From Anopheles merus (lineage: Eukaryota; Arthropoda; Insecta; Diptera; Culicidae): a stretch of DNA of 64,000 nucleotides. The stretch lies in contig NW_024427611.1 of NCBI RefSeq assembly GCF_017562075.2, positions 124,001 through 188,000 of the forward strand, written 5' to 3'. Under the pieces are notes generated by a model. The model did no database searches and had not been told where the DNA came from. It saw only the letters and a list, made by a program, of their open reading frames with translations. Below, in pieces: positions 1 to 10,358 of this stretch. Both the position numbers and the translations under genes were made by a program. Every line of letters begins with the position of its first letter. Within the stretch, counting starts at the first letter, position 1.

Positions 1-222
1 GGATCCGCGTACGGCCGTCTTGATGTCTTCCCCTACACCCACACTTCTGTCGACCTATCGTCCTGCATAGCCGACCTTAAAGCAGGTCTCCGTAGCGAGC
101 TGTCACAGCATACCACAGCTATCAAGTTTGAGCTTCTGAAAGTTTTAAAGGAGGAGATCCGCTCCTGCTTGCGTTCGACGCATGCCGCCACCGCCCGCTT
201 GGCAAAGATTAACTCATTTTGA
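1..222 (+). pseudogene. Open fragment of unknown protein, possibly CR1-type ORF1
   Basis: Frame 1 is open from the first base to a TGA at 220-222, giving about 73 residues without a start in view. The middle is rich in L, K and E (LKAGLRSELS, then LLKVLKEEIR) and could form an amphipathic helix or coiled coil. A stretch of similar character follows the PHD finger in the CR1-B ORF1 of this window, so this may be an ORF1 remnant of a CR1-like element. No catalytic motif is visible. The assignment is a guess from composition and context, and the fragment is cut by the window edge. Confidence 0.25.
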
Positions 223-1455
223 TGCCTCTCGCTACCCCTGACCCTAGTTTTAAAGGAATCATGCGACACACTCGCACTCCACTACCCCATCCCATGGAAA
301 AACGCTCCCACCATCGAGGTGTTGACTAAAATTTCACTGTGTGCATGAGACACACACTCGCACTCCTCCAGCCCTCCATAGCCCATCGCTCCTACCGTTG
401 CGAAGATGGGAGAATTTTTGCTCTGAGCGTGAGACCCTGAAGCGCAAGAGATGACACTATGTGTAAAGACGATCATAATTCGATATGGTCAAAAAGCGTC
501 GATTATCGTTTCATTTATCTGGTAATGATGTTTTCACTTCATCAAAATTTTAAACATTAACAACTAGGCTGATAACAATAGTTGAAATGTAAATCAGAAT
601 AAATTAAATTCATTTGAAGTAAAATAAATTCCATTATACTCTATTTTGACCATATGATCAACACTTGTACATAGTGCCATTTACTTTGTGTTCTTCACTC
701 TCGCGCTGTGTTGTGATCGTTCGAAACTCATTGCCAGAACGAATGCAAATTTAATTTTGGAAGGATCGGTGCCGGAAGATGCATCGAAAATTATGAAATG
801 ATAATAGAAAAGTGGTTAAGTTAATCGTGAAAGATGTCAACGCAGGCGTAAATGCAGTTTGTTACATGATCTACGGGTAAGTGCATGCATAAGAAGAAGA
901 ATCTTCCAAATGATGTTTGTGTTCTAACAATCGTACTGCTTTCAATGTTTGTTTAATCTTCTATTATTTTCCATCACACGTAGCTATTTCATCACCAAAG
1001 CTCCTGATAACAGATCAAAGCAGATGGATAGGGCATACAGAGTCGCCGTTTAATTTAAAATATCTTCGTGATCGGTAAGTTTTGAATAGTACTAGTTTTG
1101 TTTACCATTCTAATGCTCAATATATCTTTCATTCCTCAGGCAAACGCATCAAACAGCAAGTGTTTCTCTTCCAACAGCACGTACCATCGGTGGATCAAGC
1201 AGCTAACGATTTGATCGCCAGTACGCGCCATCAAGAATTGATATTTTTCCAAACAGTACGGTGAATAAAAAACTGCACACTTACTGTAGGAATTTCCTGG
1301 AATTTTTTGATCGGTCTACGCTCGTCGGAATGGTGGGTTCGTTGAGGAGAAGGAAAGAAAGGGTGGGAGCGAGGATTAACCAAAAACGCGACATTGAGAA
1401 TGAGGGGAGGTGCGCTCAGCGCTCACGCTGGGACACTCACGATGCTTGAAATAAA
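223..1455. other. Non-coding stretch with no recognised gene
   Basis: This stretch is AT-rich and has no convincing ORF. It contains a loose duplication of about 80 bp (around 263-343 and 344-425, both starting near ACACTCGCACTC) and the MITE candidate at 486-652. It may be 5' flank or untranslated sequence of the CR1-like element that begins downstream, but I cannot place that element's 5' end. Confidence 0.4.
486..652. mobile_element. Candidate MITE, Tc1/mariner-like, TA target site
   Basis: A perfect inverted repeat, TGGTCAAAA (486-494) and TTTTGACCA (644-652), bounds a 167-bp AT-rich segment. Both ends are flanked by TA (484-485 and 653-654), the target duplication of Tc1/mariner elements. 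There is no coding capacity. The terminal repeat is short, so chance pairing in AT-rich DNA is possible. Further genomic copies with the same ends would settle it. Confidence 0.4.
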
Positions 1456-2371
1456 ATGTTAACAAGCATCGATTTCAAGCATGCATGTCGCGCGACATTT
1501 TGCCAAGCGGGCGATTTACCGTCTCAACGGCCCATTCATCACAATCCAGCGTCGTCTCACCCTAAATTATTTAATTCAGTGGTCAAAAATATCTCTGGTA
1601 CAATTACACCCACACTACAACAGTATCCATTATTAGCCGCTTCTCTTAGTGTCAGTGCGAACGAACCGTCATCCTTCACCAATATGCCACCAGTTTACAA
1701 CCCGCAAACACCACTACTCAGAGGATCGGGATCGCCGCTCGATTCTGACATACTAGACACCATCCCACACACTGATACCGGAATGTGGCTATTCTTTACG
1801 CGTTTTTCCCCATCGGTTACCATTGAGCAGATTTCTCTCATGGTGCAAGTGCGTCTAGCACTCGATAAGTGGGATGTGTTTGTACACCGTCTGACGAAGC
1901 TTGGTGCCGACACTAGTACACTCTCATTTATCTCATTTAAGGTGGGCATACCAGCCACTCTACGCAACAAGGCTCTCTCACCTGAGACATGGCCGTGACT
2001 ATCGGACCAATAATGATAACACTAATACCTGTGCAACAACTGATACAGATTCGATGCTCGATCAAAACTTTACTCTCGCTACCGACACTTATCATAATCC
2101 TCTCTCACATTCTGGAGGGAGTGCCCCGATACCAACCACTACAACAGATACGCTCGCACAGCCCGTTACGATTTCCTTACCTGCCATGATCACTACATAT
2201 ACAGCGTTGTTTACAAACGAACCACATCTTGACCTTAATGAGCGAATGCTTGTTACCACCACACCTACCAGGTCACCTCCCGAATGCTTAGCCGCTCCTA
2301 AAAAAAGACCGAAGCGCGGAAACGCTAAACGGACCGATGAATCTGCTGACGCTGGCCCGTCGGACGAATAG
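1456..2371 (+). pseudogene. ORF1 remnant of CR1-A
   Basis: An ATG at 1456 opens a 180-codon frame to 1998, and a second frame (to the TAG at 2369-2371) overlaps it, so a frameshift lies in about 1901-1998. The first part is S/T/P-rich. The second ends in a basic patch (APKKRPKRGNAKR) that resembles a nucleic-acid binding tail. The segment near 1780-1995 (LSFISFKVGIPATLRNKAL) matches the equivalent part of CR1-B ORF1 (NWLSFKVRVPAILRDAAL), which supports ORF1 identity. ORF1 proteins of this group bind element RNA. The PHD finger expected upstream is not seen here. Confidence 0.6.
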
Positions 2372-3369
2372 CAATCTAGCACTTCATCCGGCGATGCACC
2401 TCGCTCAGCTCATCCTAGTCTCTCTATCTACTACCAAAATGTACGTGGTCTACGAACGAAAACTATAAATCTTCGCCTGGCGCTATCAGAATCTGAATAT
2501 GATTTTATCATCCTCACTGAGACTTGGCTTACTCAGTCCATACCTTCTTCGCTCCTCACTGACGATCATTATCATATCTACAGGTGTGATAGGAATCTTT
2601 CCAACAGTGTCCTCTCACGCGGTGGGGGTGTTTTAATTGCATGTTGTTTACATTCCGCCTAGTCATGCGAATGACCCCGCAGTGATGAACGCTTTACATG
2701 ATAGTGTACGTGAAATTTCAAGCCGCATTAAAGAGAGTGATTTATTATACGTCTTCGGGTATTTCAATAAACCTGATATCAGAAGCCACCGATTGTTCTC
2801 CATATTATGCTGTCATGCATTATGCACCTTTATGCAATTCCGTGGCTAATACCGATTTCGTTGATGGGTTGCATAGTTGCGGTTTATTTCAGTTGAGTGG
2901 TATTGCAAATCCATCTGGGCGTCAATTGGATCTGGTCTTCGCAAACCTAGCCGCAACCAATGTTTTGTGCGACTCAATCACTCCTATGTACTCTGTGAAT
3001 GGTACTTCGGCTCTAGTGAACTCCCTCCCATACGTAACACACTGTAGTATTCCACTTCTCAGTGAGGACTTTCATCATCCTTCATTGGATATGATGATTT
3101 ACTATCCCGCAAAATTATCCCACACCATCAACAGTCACACTCGCAGTACAGTCAATAGAAATTTCTTCAAAACGAATGTGGAACGTATGAATTCTCTTAT
3201 TGTGTCGTTTGACCGCAACTTTGACTGTTCCAATTTTGCCATTATCGACGAAGCCACCGATTTCTTTAGCGTTTTTATGCGCTTAGCGATTAACTCCTGC
3301 GTTCCTGTTGCTCGACGAAAGTTTGGCCCCGATTGGTCTAATGCATCTTTAAGACGGTTGAAAAAATAA
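2372..3369 (+). pseudogene. ORF2 endonuclease remnant of CR1-A
   Basis: Directly after the ORF1 stop the same frame reads into LSIYYQNVRGLRTK and later IILTETWL, the first two conserved blocks of apurinic-type endonucleases that nick target DNA for target-primed reverse transcription. The frame then jumps near 2637 (GGGVLIAC to VVYIPPSHAND), so the central endonuclease is missing. It shifts again near 2790 before LDLVFANLAATNV and the C-terminal linker, which ends at a TAA at 3367-3369. At least two frameshifts and one deletion make it inactive. Confidence 0.7.
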
Positions 3370-3464
3370 AATCTAAAGCCTACGCGAATTACAGTAGAAC
3401 GAGATCATCGCTGCATAGGAGATTATTTTTCGAAGCACTGAAAAATTATTGTCGACAAAATCGT

Positions 3465-4223
3465 GTGCTCTACCGCTCCCTTATTCGCCGTACTGAAAGG
3501 CAACTGTTTTCTAAGCCGACACGGTTCTGGAGCTTCTGGAACAAACGGCGCAATATAAGTTGTATCCCTCCTTCAATGAGCTACAATGGCGAAACTAGTA
3601 TCGATACATCCGATATCTGCAACACTTTCGCCAATTGTTTCGCTGATGCATCCACCCTTCCTGTTCACAACCCTAACACACTAGCAGAGGCCACTCGCAA
3701 TACTCCATCCGATGCTATCGATTTTATTATACCCACAATTGACGAAGCATTAGTTGCGCGCACACTCAGCGATATAAAGCGATCTACATCATCTGGACCT
3801 GACAATATTCCCGCATACATTTTGAAGCACTGCCGTCAATCACTCGCACCCATTCTTGTCAAAATATTTAATGATTCCCTTATGCGTGGCACGTATCCTG
3901 CGTCCTGGAAACACTCGCGAATGGTTCCTATCCATAAGAAGGGCAGTCGACTTCATGCTTGCAATTACCGTGGCATTGTTTCCCTATGCGCTTGTGCAAA
4001 GGTGTTTGAGCTCATTCTATACAATCCGCTACTCACAGCAGTTCAAAACTATATGAGCCCTATTATGAACTATATGAGCCGAGATCTTCCACCACAAATC
4101 TTGCTGAATTTGTTGGTTTCTGCTTCGACCACATGGATCGTGGTACTCAAGTTGATGCAGTATATATCGACTTCAGGGCTGCGTTCGATAGTATCTCGCA
4201 TGATATTCTACTCTCGAAGCTAA
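3465..4223 (+). pseudogene. ORF2 reverse transcriptase, fingers and N-terminal palm (CR1-A)
   Basis: The frame shows non-LTR RT blocks in order: TLSDIKRSTSSGPDNIPAYI (about residues 105-125 of the open frame), WKHSRMVPIHKKGS and NYRGIVSLCACAKVFE. A short tandem repeat near 4053-4082 (CTATATGAGCC twice) distorts the next block, and the frame changes at about 4130. An identical arrangement occurs at 20517-21275. Polymerase function would need the next segment in another frame, so this is a relic. Confidence 0.8.
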
Positions 4224-4970
4224 ATAAACTCGGTTTCCTGGACTGGCACATCACCTGGCTGCGTTCATACTTAACTGGTCTTTCGTACTACATAAGCATA
4301 GGATCTCATCGCTCTCACTCCTTCACCAGCTCCTCCGGAGTGCCATCAGCTCCTCCGGATGTACGCCGACGACGTAATAATATTCGCTCCAGTTAGAAAC
4401 GACAGTGACTGTGTACGCCTTCAAATGATCCTTGAGAATCTCGACAGCTGGTGCAGCAGAAACGCCCTCCAAGTGTGTGCTGATAAATGTCAGTGTATAT
4501 CATTCAGCAGAGCCCGTCACCCCATCACGTTTACATACACTATGCTCAACACGGCTTTGGTTCGCACGACATGTATCCGTGATCTGGGGGTGCTACTCGA
4601 CCAGAAGATGTCATTTCGCCCTCACATTGACAGCGTTGTTGCGAAGGGAATCAGCTACTCGGTCTGATTACGCGGACCTGTAGCGAGTTTACCGATCCCA
4701 TGTGCGTCAAGTCGATCTTCTGTGCCATCGTAAGGTCGTGCCTGGAGTACTGCTGCCCGATCTGGTGCCCGCTTGACGTTGGCGACATCAATCACCTCGA
4801 AGCCATTCAACGGAGAATCACCAGGTACGCGGTTCGACTCCTTCCATGGCAATCCCACCACCCTCGGCCCTCCTACCATCAGCGGTGTCTACTTCTCGGT
4901 GTTAGATTTGTTCGATTTTAGTATGTCTACTTGCACGTTCAAGGAGAAATTGGATCTACGTCACATTTAA
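4133..4970 (+). pseudogene. ORF2 reverse transcriptase, palm and thumb (CR1-A)
   Basis: The frame starting at 4133 holds the first catalytic block VYIDFRAAFDSISHDIL (aspartate of motif A). It then loses the sequence between SSGVPSA and the YADD block. The second catalytic block MYADDVIIFAPV begins at 4359 in a different frame. The two are joined by a deletion between two copies of AGCTCCTCCGGA (about 4329-4340 and 4347-4358). The C-terminal part (RSCLEYCCPIWCPLD) follows in another frame because one A is missing near 4650 compared with the other copies. The same palm deletion is present in all four CR1-A copies. Confidence 0.8.
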
Positions 4971-5343
4971 TGTTTGCTTATAACTAGAGGTTTATTTATA
5001 CGCTCCTTAATCTATATATATAAAAATCTCGTGTCACGGTGTTTGTTGCGAGCAACCTCCGAAACGGCTGGATCATTTTCAACGAAACTTTGCATACACC
5101 TTATGGTGGTATGAGAATAGGTTTTAAGACTTACATCATTTTCAGAAGTTACACTAAACTTAATTTATTAGCAATTTTTTAATCCCATACCAAGAGCAGT
5201 ATTGTTGTTGTTGTACACATCGCTTTGACACTCGGTGTTCAGTGCAGTTTACACTGGTGTTAAAACCCCGCAAGCGATTTCGAGCAGTTTGCGAGCTCGC
5301 ACGAGGCCTTGCAATTGCTATAGCTTTTAAGCGCTGGTATATG

Positions 5344-5662
5344 GGTACAGATATTCCCCGATATACGCCATATTCGATATACGCGATTTTGGTATACGTT
5401 ATGTTCTACATTTGACAGTTTTTTTTAGCAAATTGTACAAATTTAACAGTTCAAATGTCAAATGCAAAATAATTTTCCTTGGTCGAATTTTAAAAACCAT
5501 TTCAAAAGGTACAGGTATTCCTCGATATACGCAATACACGATGTACGCAATTTCGCTATACACCATTTTCTTAATTTGACAGTTCTTATACTAATTTGAC
5601 ACATCAAATGTCAAACTAAAAATAAATTCTCTTTACGTCAAATTTTAAAAACCATTTGAAAT
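5344..5662 (+). repeat. Internal direct duplication within the Helitron
   Basis: Two diverged copies of about 160 bp lie head to tail (5344-5507 and 5508-5662). Each begins with GGTACAG and a CGATATACGC-rich part, then a TTTGACAGTT segment, and ends with TTTTAAAAACCATTT. A third copy starts at 5663 (GGTACAAAAT) but stops early. The same structure is present in H2 and H3, so it belongs to the element. Confidence 0.65.
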
Positions 5663-5911
5663 GGTACAAAATTTTAATTTTTTAGTTCAAATCAGATCAA
5701 ATAACTAATTTAATGGCTAAAACTTACCCCTTCATGCAGAATGATACGAAAATTAGCTATAATTTGACCGAAAACATCGACATTCGACTTACGCTAAGAT
5801 TAGAGATACGCGATTGCCCTCCAGTCCGCATCAATATCATGGAGTGCCTGTATATGATATATGGTAAATGGGTCCAATAAACTCCGTGGTAAACCAAAAA
5901 CTCAGTGGTAC

Positions 5912-6047
5912 TGTTATAACTCGTGGAAGGAAGACACATGTGTTTCGTTCGTAGTTCAGACACAGAGTGCCGTTTATTCTCACTGACAGCTGTTTGCTAC
6001 CCAACTAGCAGTTTCTGTCGATGGACAGCTGTCAGACGTATATGACA
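5912..6047 (-). repeat. 3' LTR of Mag-like gypsy
   Basis: This 136-bp LTR begins TG and ends CA on either strand. It contains an internal inverted repeat around TGACAGCTG (about 5985 and 6025). It lies downstream of pol on the minus strand and is identical to 10223-10358. Confidence 0.95.
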
Positions 6048-6063
6048 ACTCTCTCCTCCTAAC
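6048..6063 (-). other. Polypurine tract of Mag-like gypsy
   Basis: Immediately upstream of the 3' LTR the minus strand reads GTTAGGAGGAGAGAGT, a purine run suited to prime plus-strand DNA synthesis. Confidence 0.75.
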
Positions 6064-6134
6064 AATATAAAGTGATTACTTGCTAAAGTGTGAAAGACAA
6101 TTCATATTTATATTCTAAATTAAAGTAATAATCC

Positions 6135-6539
6135 CTAATTACGGTATCGAATTGGTGGTTGTCGAGTTCTTGTTGATCTCCTAACTTGAGTTTGAGATTC
6201 TTCTCCACAAGCTAAATCTTCATTGATATTATCAGATCTAACCATCTCCGTTTCTGAATCATGAGGGAGTTGAAACTCTTCCATCCTATCTGGCAGATAA
6301 ACTGATTCATCTATCCAAGGTTCTATGTTTTGGTTACTACTATGGTGGATTGATATTTCTTCAGGACCAGATCTCATTTGGTTTATGTGCCTTTTCCACA
6401 TCCTTCCATCGTCTAATCGTATTTCGTAATGCAGTTTTCCTAGCTTCTTTGTAATCGTTCCAAATTTCCACTTTTCGGTCTGGGAAAGGAAATCTCTTGC
6501 TGCTACTCTTTCGTTTACTGCAAATGATCTTGTCGTTTT
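6135..6539 (-). pseudogene. C-terminal end of Mag-like Pol in a shifted frame
   Basis: After the short A-run at 6536-6540 the minus strand continues in another frame as SFAVNERVAARDFLSQTEKW and GKLHYEIRLDDGRMWKRHIN, which reads like the integrase C-terminal domain. It ends with RRSTRTRQPPIRYRN and a stop. The simplest reading is one indel in a five-A run, either a real mutation or a sequencing error. Programmed shifting this far downstream in pol is not expected. Confidence 0.75.
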
Positions 6540-9500
6540 TGTACTACTTCGGGATTGGATTTCTTTTCGATTTTTGGTACCATAACATCAAGCCGAGACC
6601 GTATCTGTCTGTTTAACATTAACCGCGAGGGACTTTCCCCTGTGCTTGGATGAGTTGTTTTCCTGTACGCTAGCAGTATGTTTTGTAACTTTTTTGGAAT
6701 TTCAGATTTATGGCATTGCATAGTTTTAATTTTATCTTTAATTGTTTGTACATATCTTTCTGCCTGACCATTTGTTGCGGGATGGTAAGGAGCTCCTGTT
6801 TTATGGGTTATTCCGTTAGATTTTAAGAATGTTTGGAATTTTTCTGACATGAATTGTGTACCTCTATCGGTCACTAAAATTGATGGCAAGCCAAAAGTGG
6901 CAAAAATTTCTCGCATTTTGTCTATAGTAGTGTCTGTATTCATATCCGGTGTTATTTTTACTTCAGGCCATTTGCTGTACGCATCTACTAGAATAAGAAA
7001 ATATATACCCATAAATGGCCCAGCGTAATCCGCATGTACTCTTTCAAAAACTGATTGTGGACGCTTCCATACATGAGTTGGTACTTTAGGAGGATCTTTT
7101 CTTACTTTTGCACAAGAAACACAGTTTTTTGATAATCTTTCTATGTCGTTATCCATATTTTTCCACCAACAATAAGATCTAGCAAGAGATTTCATGCGTG
7201 ATATGCCGAAATGGCCTTCATGAAGTTCGTCTAAGACTCGATTTCGTAATTGAGGTGGAACGTAGACCCTAGCGCCTCTCATAAGACATCCCTTTTGAAG
7301 AGAAAATTGTGTCTGGTCGATTCCAAAACGATCGTTAATGGATACTGTTCTCCCTGAATTTAATCCGTCTATTAGTAATTGAACATTTATGTCTTTGCTA
7401 GTCTCTTTACTAAGTTCTTCTACTGATACGGGAAGATTTTCTATTTGATTTAGTTCAATTTCATCGGGTTCTTCTGTATCCTCCAGCTGAATGTCTCGGA
7501 TTGGCAATCGTGACATTCCGTCAGCATTTCCGTGTTCTTTTGATGGTCGATATCTAATCTCAAAATTGAATGATTCTAGAAATACAGCGTAATGTTGCAT
7601 GCGAGTTGCTGATAGCGTTGGCAAACCTTTCTGTGGTGATAGAATTTGAGAAACTGGCTTGTTATCGGTTATTAAGATAAATTTTCTTCCATAAAGATAT
7701 CGGTAAAACTTTTTAACTCCGAAAATAATCGCATATGCTTCTTTATCCACCTGAGTATATCTTTGTTGGGTTGGTGATAGTGTTTGAGATGCGTATTGAA
7801 TTGGATATTCTTTGCCATCTGGATAGATGTGACTTAAAACGGCGCCAACTCCGTAGGGCGAAGCATCTACTGCTAGAGCTATTGGTAAGCTAGGATCGTA
7901 GTGTACCAAGATCCGTTCAGATTGCATTTCCTTTTTGATCCATTCAAATGCGTCCTGGCAACCTTCATGCCATTCGAAAGGAATTTCGTTTTTAAGTAAA
8001 TTATTTATGGGATAGATCTTTTCACTTAAATTTGGGATAAATCTCGCGTAATAATTCACAAGGCCTACAAAAGCTCTTACCTCATCTTTGTTCCTTGGTT
8101 TTGGCATTAGTTGAATGGCAGTAATTTTCTCCTTTATTTTGTGAATACCGTACTTGTCGATCCTGTATCCACAGTATTCTATGCAATCTGCAAGGAAATT
8201 ACATTTGCTATCATTCACTCTCATATTATGGTCTTGAAATCGTTTTAAAACAGTGCGCAGTCTTTCCACATGGGTCTTGTCATCAGGAGCTGTTATTTTA
8301 ACATCATCTAAAAATACAGAAACGCCTGGAATTCCTTGGAGAATCTGTGTGATTTCTCTTTGGAATATGGCTGGGGCAGAAGCAACCCCGTACATTAACC
8401 GTGTTGGTCTGAATAGTCCCATGTGAGTGTTCAGTGTTAAAAATTCCTGATGTTCAGGTTTAACTGTCATCTGTAAATATGCCTGCGCTAAATCTATTTT
8501 CGAGAATTTTTCTCCCCCAGCCATGTTAGCAAAAGGCTCCTCTATTGTGGGCAAAGGAAACTCGTCTATTACCAAGTTTTTGTTCACCGTTAATTTATAA
8601 TCTCCACACAATCGTACACGGTTTCCTGATTTTTTTACGGGTACTATTGGTGTAGCCCATTCACTGCGATTGACTTTTATTAAAATTCCTTGATTTACTA
8701 AATCGTTAATTTCTTTCTCGACACTTTCTTTTAATGCAAATGGTATAGTACGATTTTTTAGAAATATTGGCAACGCATTTTCTTTTAGGATAAGAGATGC
8801 TTGAATATTTGAAATCTCTCCTAATGACTTACGAAAGACTACCTCGAATTCTTCTTTTAATTTTTTTATCACTTCTTGATTAGTATTAGAATGGGTGACA
8901 ATTTGATTTACGTACGAGTTCCCCTTACTTAATAATTCGTTCCAATCAAATTTCAAATCTCGCATCCATGTTCTTCCTACAATAGGTCCTCTTTTAGACT
9001 CTACCACAAATAGTGTTAATTTTGTTTTAGCATTTTCCACTATAACACTAATTGTACCAAATAACTTTATAGATCCTCCACAATAGCTTTGTAATTTTAT
9101 ATCTGATTCTCTAATAGGGATATCTTTAAACCATCTTTGTTTGTCGTTCATACTGATAATAGAAAACGGGGATCCTGAATCTACTTCAAATTGAATTTTA
9201 GTATTATTGACTTTTAGTGTTATGTATATTTTTGCGGTATGGTTTGCATTTTGGTATAAATTGTTGATCAAAATTGAGTTTACCTCTTCGTTCTCCTCGC
9301 TGTCTTGATGTTGTTCGTCAATTAACCTCACACTTTTGCTTCTATTGTTCGTGCGACAGACGCGCTGCAAATGTCCAATTTTCCCGCACTTTTTGCAGAC
9401 GGTTCTTTTGTGCTTGCATACATATGCAAAATGTGATTCTCCACATCTATAACACTCGACGTTTTTCTTCGTTGTGTTGCTCACGATGTTTACTTCTTTC

Positions 9501-10126
9501 ACTTCAGCACCTCTGCTATTCAGCACTTCAGCACTTCTGCTATTCAGCACTTCAGCGCCATCTCCGGCGGCTTCCATGGCTAAAGCAATTTGCTTAGCTT
9601 TTTCCAGTGTTAGATTTCTTTCTTCAATCAGCCGGTTGCGTATTCTTGGATTCCGTACACCAAAAACTAGCTGGTTCCTGAGCGCCTTTGTCAAATATTG
9701 CCCGAAATCACAATTAGCCGCCACTTTTTGCAAAGCCGTGATGAACTCCGTTACAGTTTCGCCTTCAGTCTGAAGTCGTTGACGAAACTTCCATAGTTCC
9801 ACCATTTCGAGGGGTTTCGGGTCGAACAGCTCATCCAAACACTTCACTATTTGTTCGTATGTTTTGTCTTCTGGTTCTTCCGGAGAAATATGATCACACA
9901 ATAAATTGTATGAATCAACACCCATGTAATGCAGAAGCATGGCTTTTTTATTATTCGATTTAACCTCAAATACCGACATTGCTCCTTCGAAGCGTTTCAC
10001 CCAGCGGGCCCATTGCATGAGCCCTTTGTTAAAAGGTTCCTTATCGAATTTTGCCATTGTGGTGCGTTGTTCACTCTGTGCGATGTTCTGCTTTGTACCA
10101 CTGCTTGTTGGTTTCTCTTCGATCAT
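6515..10126 (-). CDS. Gag-Pol polyprotein of Mag-like gypsy (1203 codons)
   Basis: One ORF starts at an ATG at 10126, about 100 bp inside the 5' LTR. Gag covers roughly residues 1-270 and ends with two CCHC knuckles at 225-257 (CYRCGESHFAYVC, then CKKCGKIGHLQRVC). The protease has DSG at about 317. RT shows FSKIDLAQAY and FLDD (605-608). RNase H starts at LAVDAS (about 751). Integrase has an HHCC finger (969-1005) and the D,D35E triad at D1033, D1087 and E1123. The product would form particles and copy and integrate the element. The frame ends early at TAA (6515) because of a 1-nt shift near 6540; the missing C-terminal part lies in the next frame. Confidence 0.93.
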   Translation of the reverse strand: MIEEKPTSSGTKQNIAQSEQRTTMAKFDKEPFNKGLMQWARWVKRFEGAMSVFEVKSNNKKAMLLHYMGVDSYNLLCDHISPEEPEDKTYEQIVKCLDELFDPKPLEMVELWKFRQRLQTEGETVTEFITALQKVAANCDFGQYLTKALRNQLVFGVRNPRIRNRLIEERNLTLEKAKQIALAMEAAGDGAEVLNSRSAEVLNSRGAEVKEVNIVSNTTKKNVECYRCGESHFAYVCKHKRTVCKKCGKIGHLQRVCRTNNRSKSVRLIDEQHQDSEENEEVNSILINNLYQNANHTAKIYITLKVNNTKIQFEVDSGSPFSIISMNDKQRWFKDIPIRESDIKLQSYCGGSIKLFGTISVIVENAKTKLTLFVVESKRGPIVGRTWMRDLKFDWNELLSKGNSYVNQIVTHSNTNQEVIKKLKEEFEVVFRKSLGEISNIQASLILKENALPIFLKNRTIPFALKESVEKEINDLVNQGILIKVNRSEWATPIVPVKKSGNRVRLCGDYKLTVNKNLVIDEFPLPTIEEPFANMAGGEKFSKIDLAQAYLQMTVKPEHQEFLTLNTHMGLFRPTRLMYGVASAPAIFQREITQILQGIPGVSVFLDDVKITAPDDKTHVERLRTVLKRFQDHNMRVNDSKCNFLADCIEYCGYRIDKYGIHKIKEKITAIQLMPKPRNKDEVRAFVGLVNYYARFIPNLSEKIYPINNLLKNEIPFEWHEGCQDAFEWIKKEMQSERILVHYDPSLPIALAVDASPYGVGAVLSHIYPDGKEYPIQYASQTLSPTQQRYTQVDKEAYAIIFGVKKFYRYLYGRKFILITDNKPVSQILSPQKGLPTLSATRMQHYAVFLESFNFEIRYRPSKEHGNADGMSRLPIRDIQLEDTEEPDEIELNQIENLPVSVEELSKETSKDINVQLLIDGLNSGRTVSINDRFGIDQTQFSLQKGCLMRGARVYVPPQLRNRVLDELHEGHFGISRMKSLARSYCWWKNMDNDIERLSKNCVSCAKVRKDPPKVPTHVWKRPQSVFERVHADYAGPFMGIYFLILVDAYSKWPEVKITPDMNTDTTIDKMREIFATFGLPSILVTDRGTQFMSEKFQTFLKSNGITHKTGAPYHPATNGQAERYVQTIKDKIKTMQCHKSEIPKKLQNILLAYRKTTHPSTGESPSRLMLNRQIRSRLDVMVPKIEKKSNPEVVQKRQDHLQ

Positions 10127-10204
10127 GACACTGTCTCCACTTATACCCGATTGTTTCAGCTTTTCTTTAACTGCGTAGCGCTAGCGTTCCAGGGTTCTCA
10201 GAAT

Positions 10205-10220
10205 TTGTCACTCGTCGCCA
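10205..10220 (-). other. Primer binding site of Mag-like gypsy
   Basis: Two bases inside the 5' LTR the minus strand reads TGGCGACGAGTGACAA, which should pair with a tRNA 3' end ending in CCA to prime minus-strand DNA synthesis. The position and TGG start are typical; I have not identified the tRNA. Confidence 0.75.
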
Positions 10221-10222
10221 AT

Positions 10223-10358
10223 TGTTATAACTCGTGGAAGGAAGACACATGTGTTTCGTTCGTAGTTCAGACACAGAGTGCCGTTTATTCTCACTGACAG
10301 CTGTTTGCTACCCAACTAGCAGTTTCTGTCGATGGACAGCTGTCAGACGTATATGACA
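10223..10358 (-). repeat. 5' LTR of Mag-like gypsy
   Basis: This is the upstream LTR on the minus strand and should hold the promoter. It is identical to the 3' LTR and is followed inward by the primer binding site. Confidence 0.95.

Larger units (their letters stand above)
1456..5010 (+). mobile_element. CR1-like non-LTR retrotransposon CR1-A, copy N1 (longest copy)
   Basis: This segment carries remnants of ORF1 followed by ORF2 with an AP-endonuclease start (IYYQNVRGL), a reverse transcriptase and a C-terminal domain. The QNVRGL start and the PHD-containing ORF1 of the related CR1-B element suggest the CR1/T1/Q group of mosquito elements; the exact family is not established. The element is dead: ORF1 is frameshifted, the endonuclease is internally deleted and the RT palm is deleted. 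Its 3' UTR is interrupted at 5010 by a Helitron and resumes at 10560, ending in a TAAA-type tail near 10650. N1 is the most complete of four copies in the window. Confidence 0.8.
5912..10358 (-). mobile_element. Gypsy-type LTR retrotransposon, Mag-like, near-intact and young
   Basis: Two 136-bp LTRs are identical base for base and are flanked by the 5-bp target duplication GGTAC (5907-5911 and 10359-10363). The empty site is visible in Helitron H3 near 22960. The element reads on the minus strand: LTR, PBS, one gag-pol ORF, PPT, LTR. A single gag-pol ORF with two CCHC knuckles and a PBS beginning TGGCGACGAG suggest the Mag clade. Identical LTRs mean very recent insertion. One frameshift near 6536-6540 separates the last part of pol. 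Confidence 0.93.

Noticed and set aside
1..6. BamHI site GGATCC at the very start as clone end
   Set aside because: Compatible with a BAC or cosmid insert end, but a six-base match is not evidence by itself.
4655..4879. 74-codon minus-strand frame repeated at 15510, 21708 and 28102
   Set aside because: Antisense shadow of the CR1-A RT C-terminal part; repeats only because the element is duplicated.
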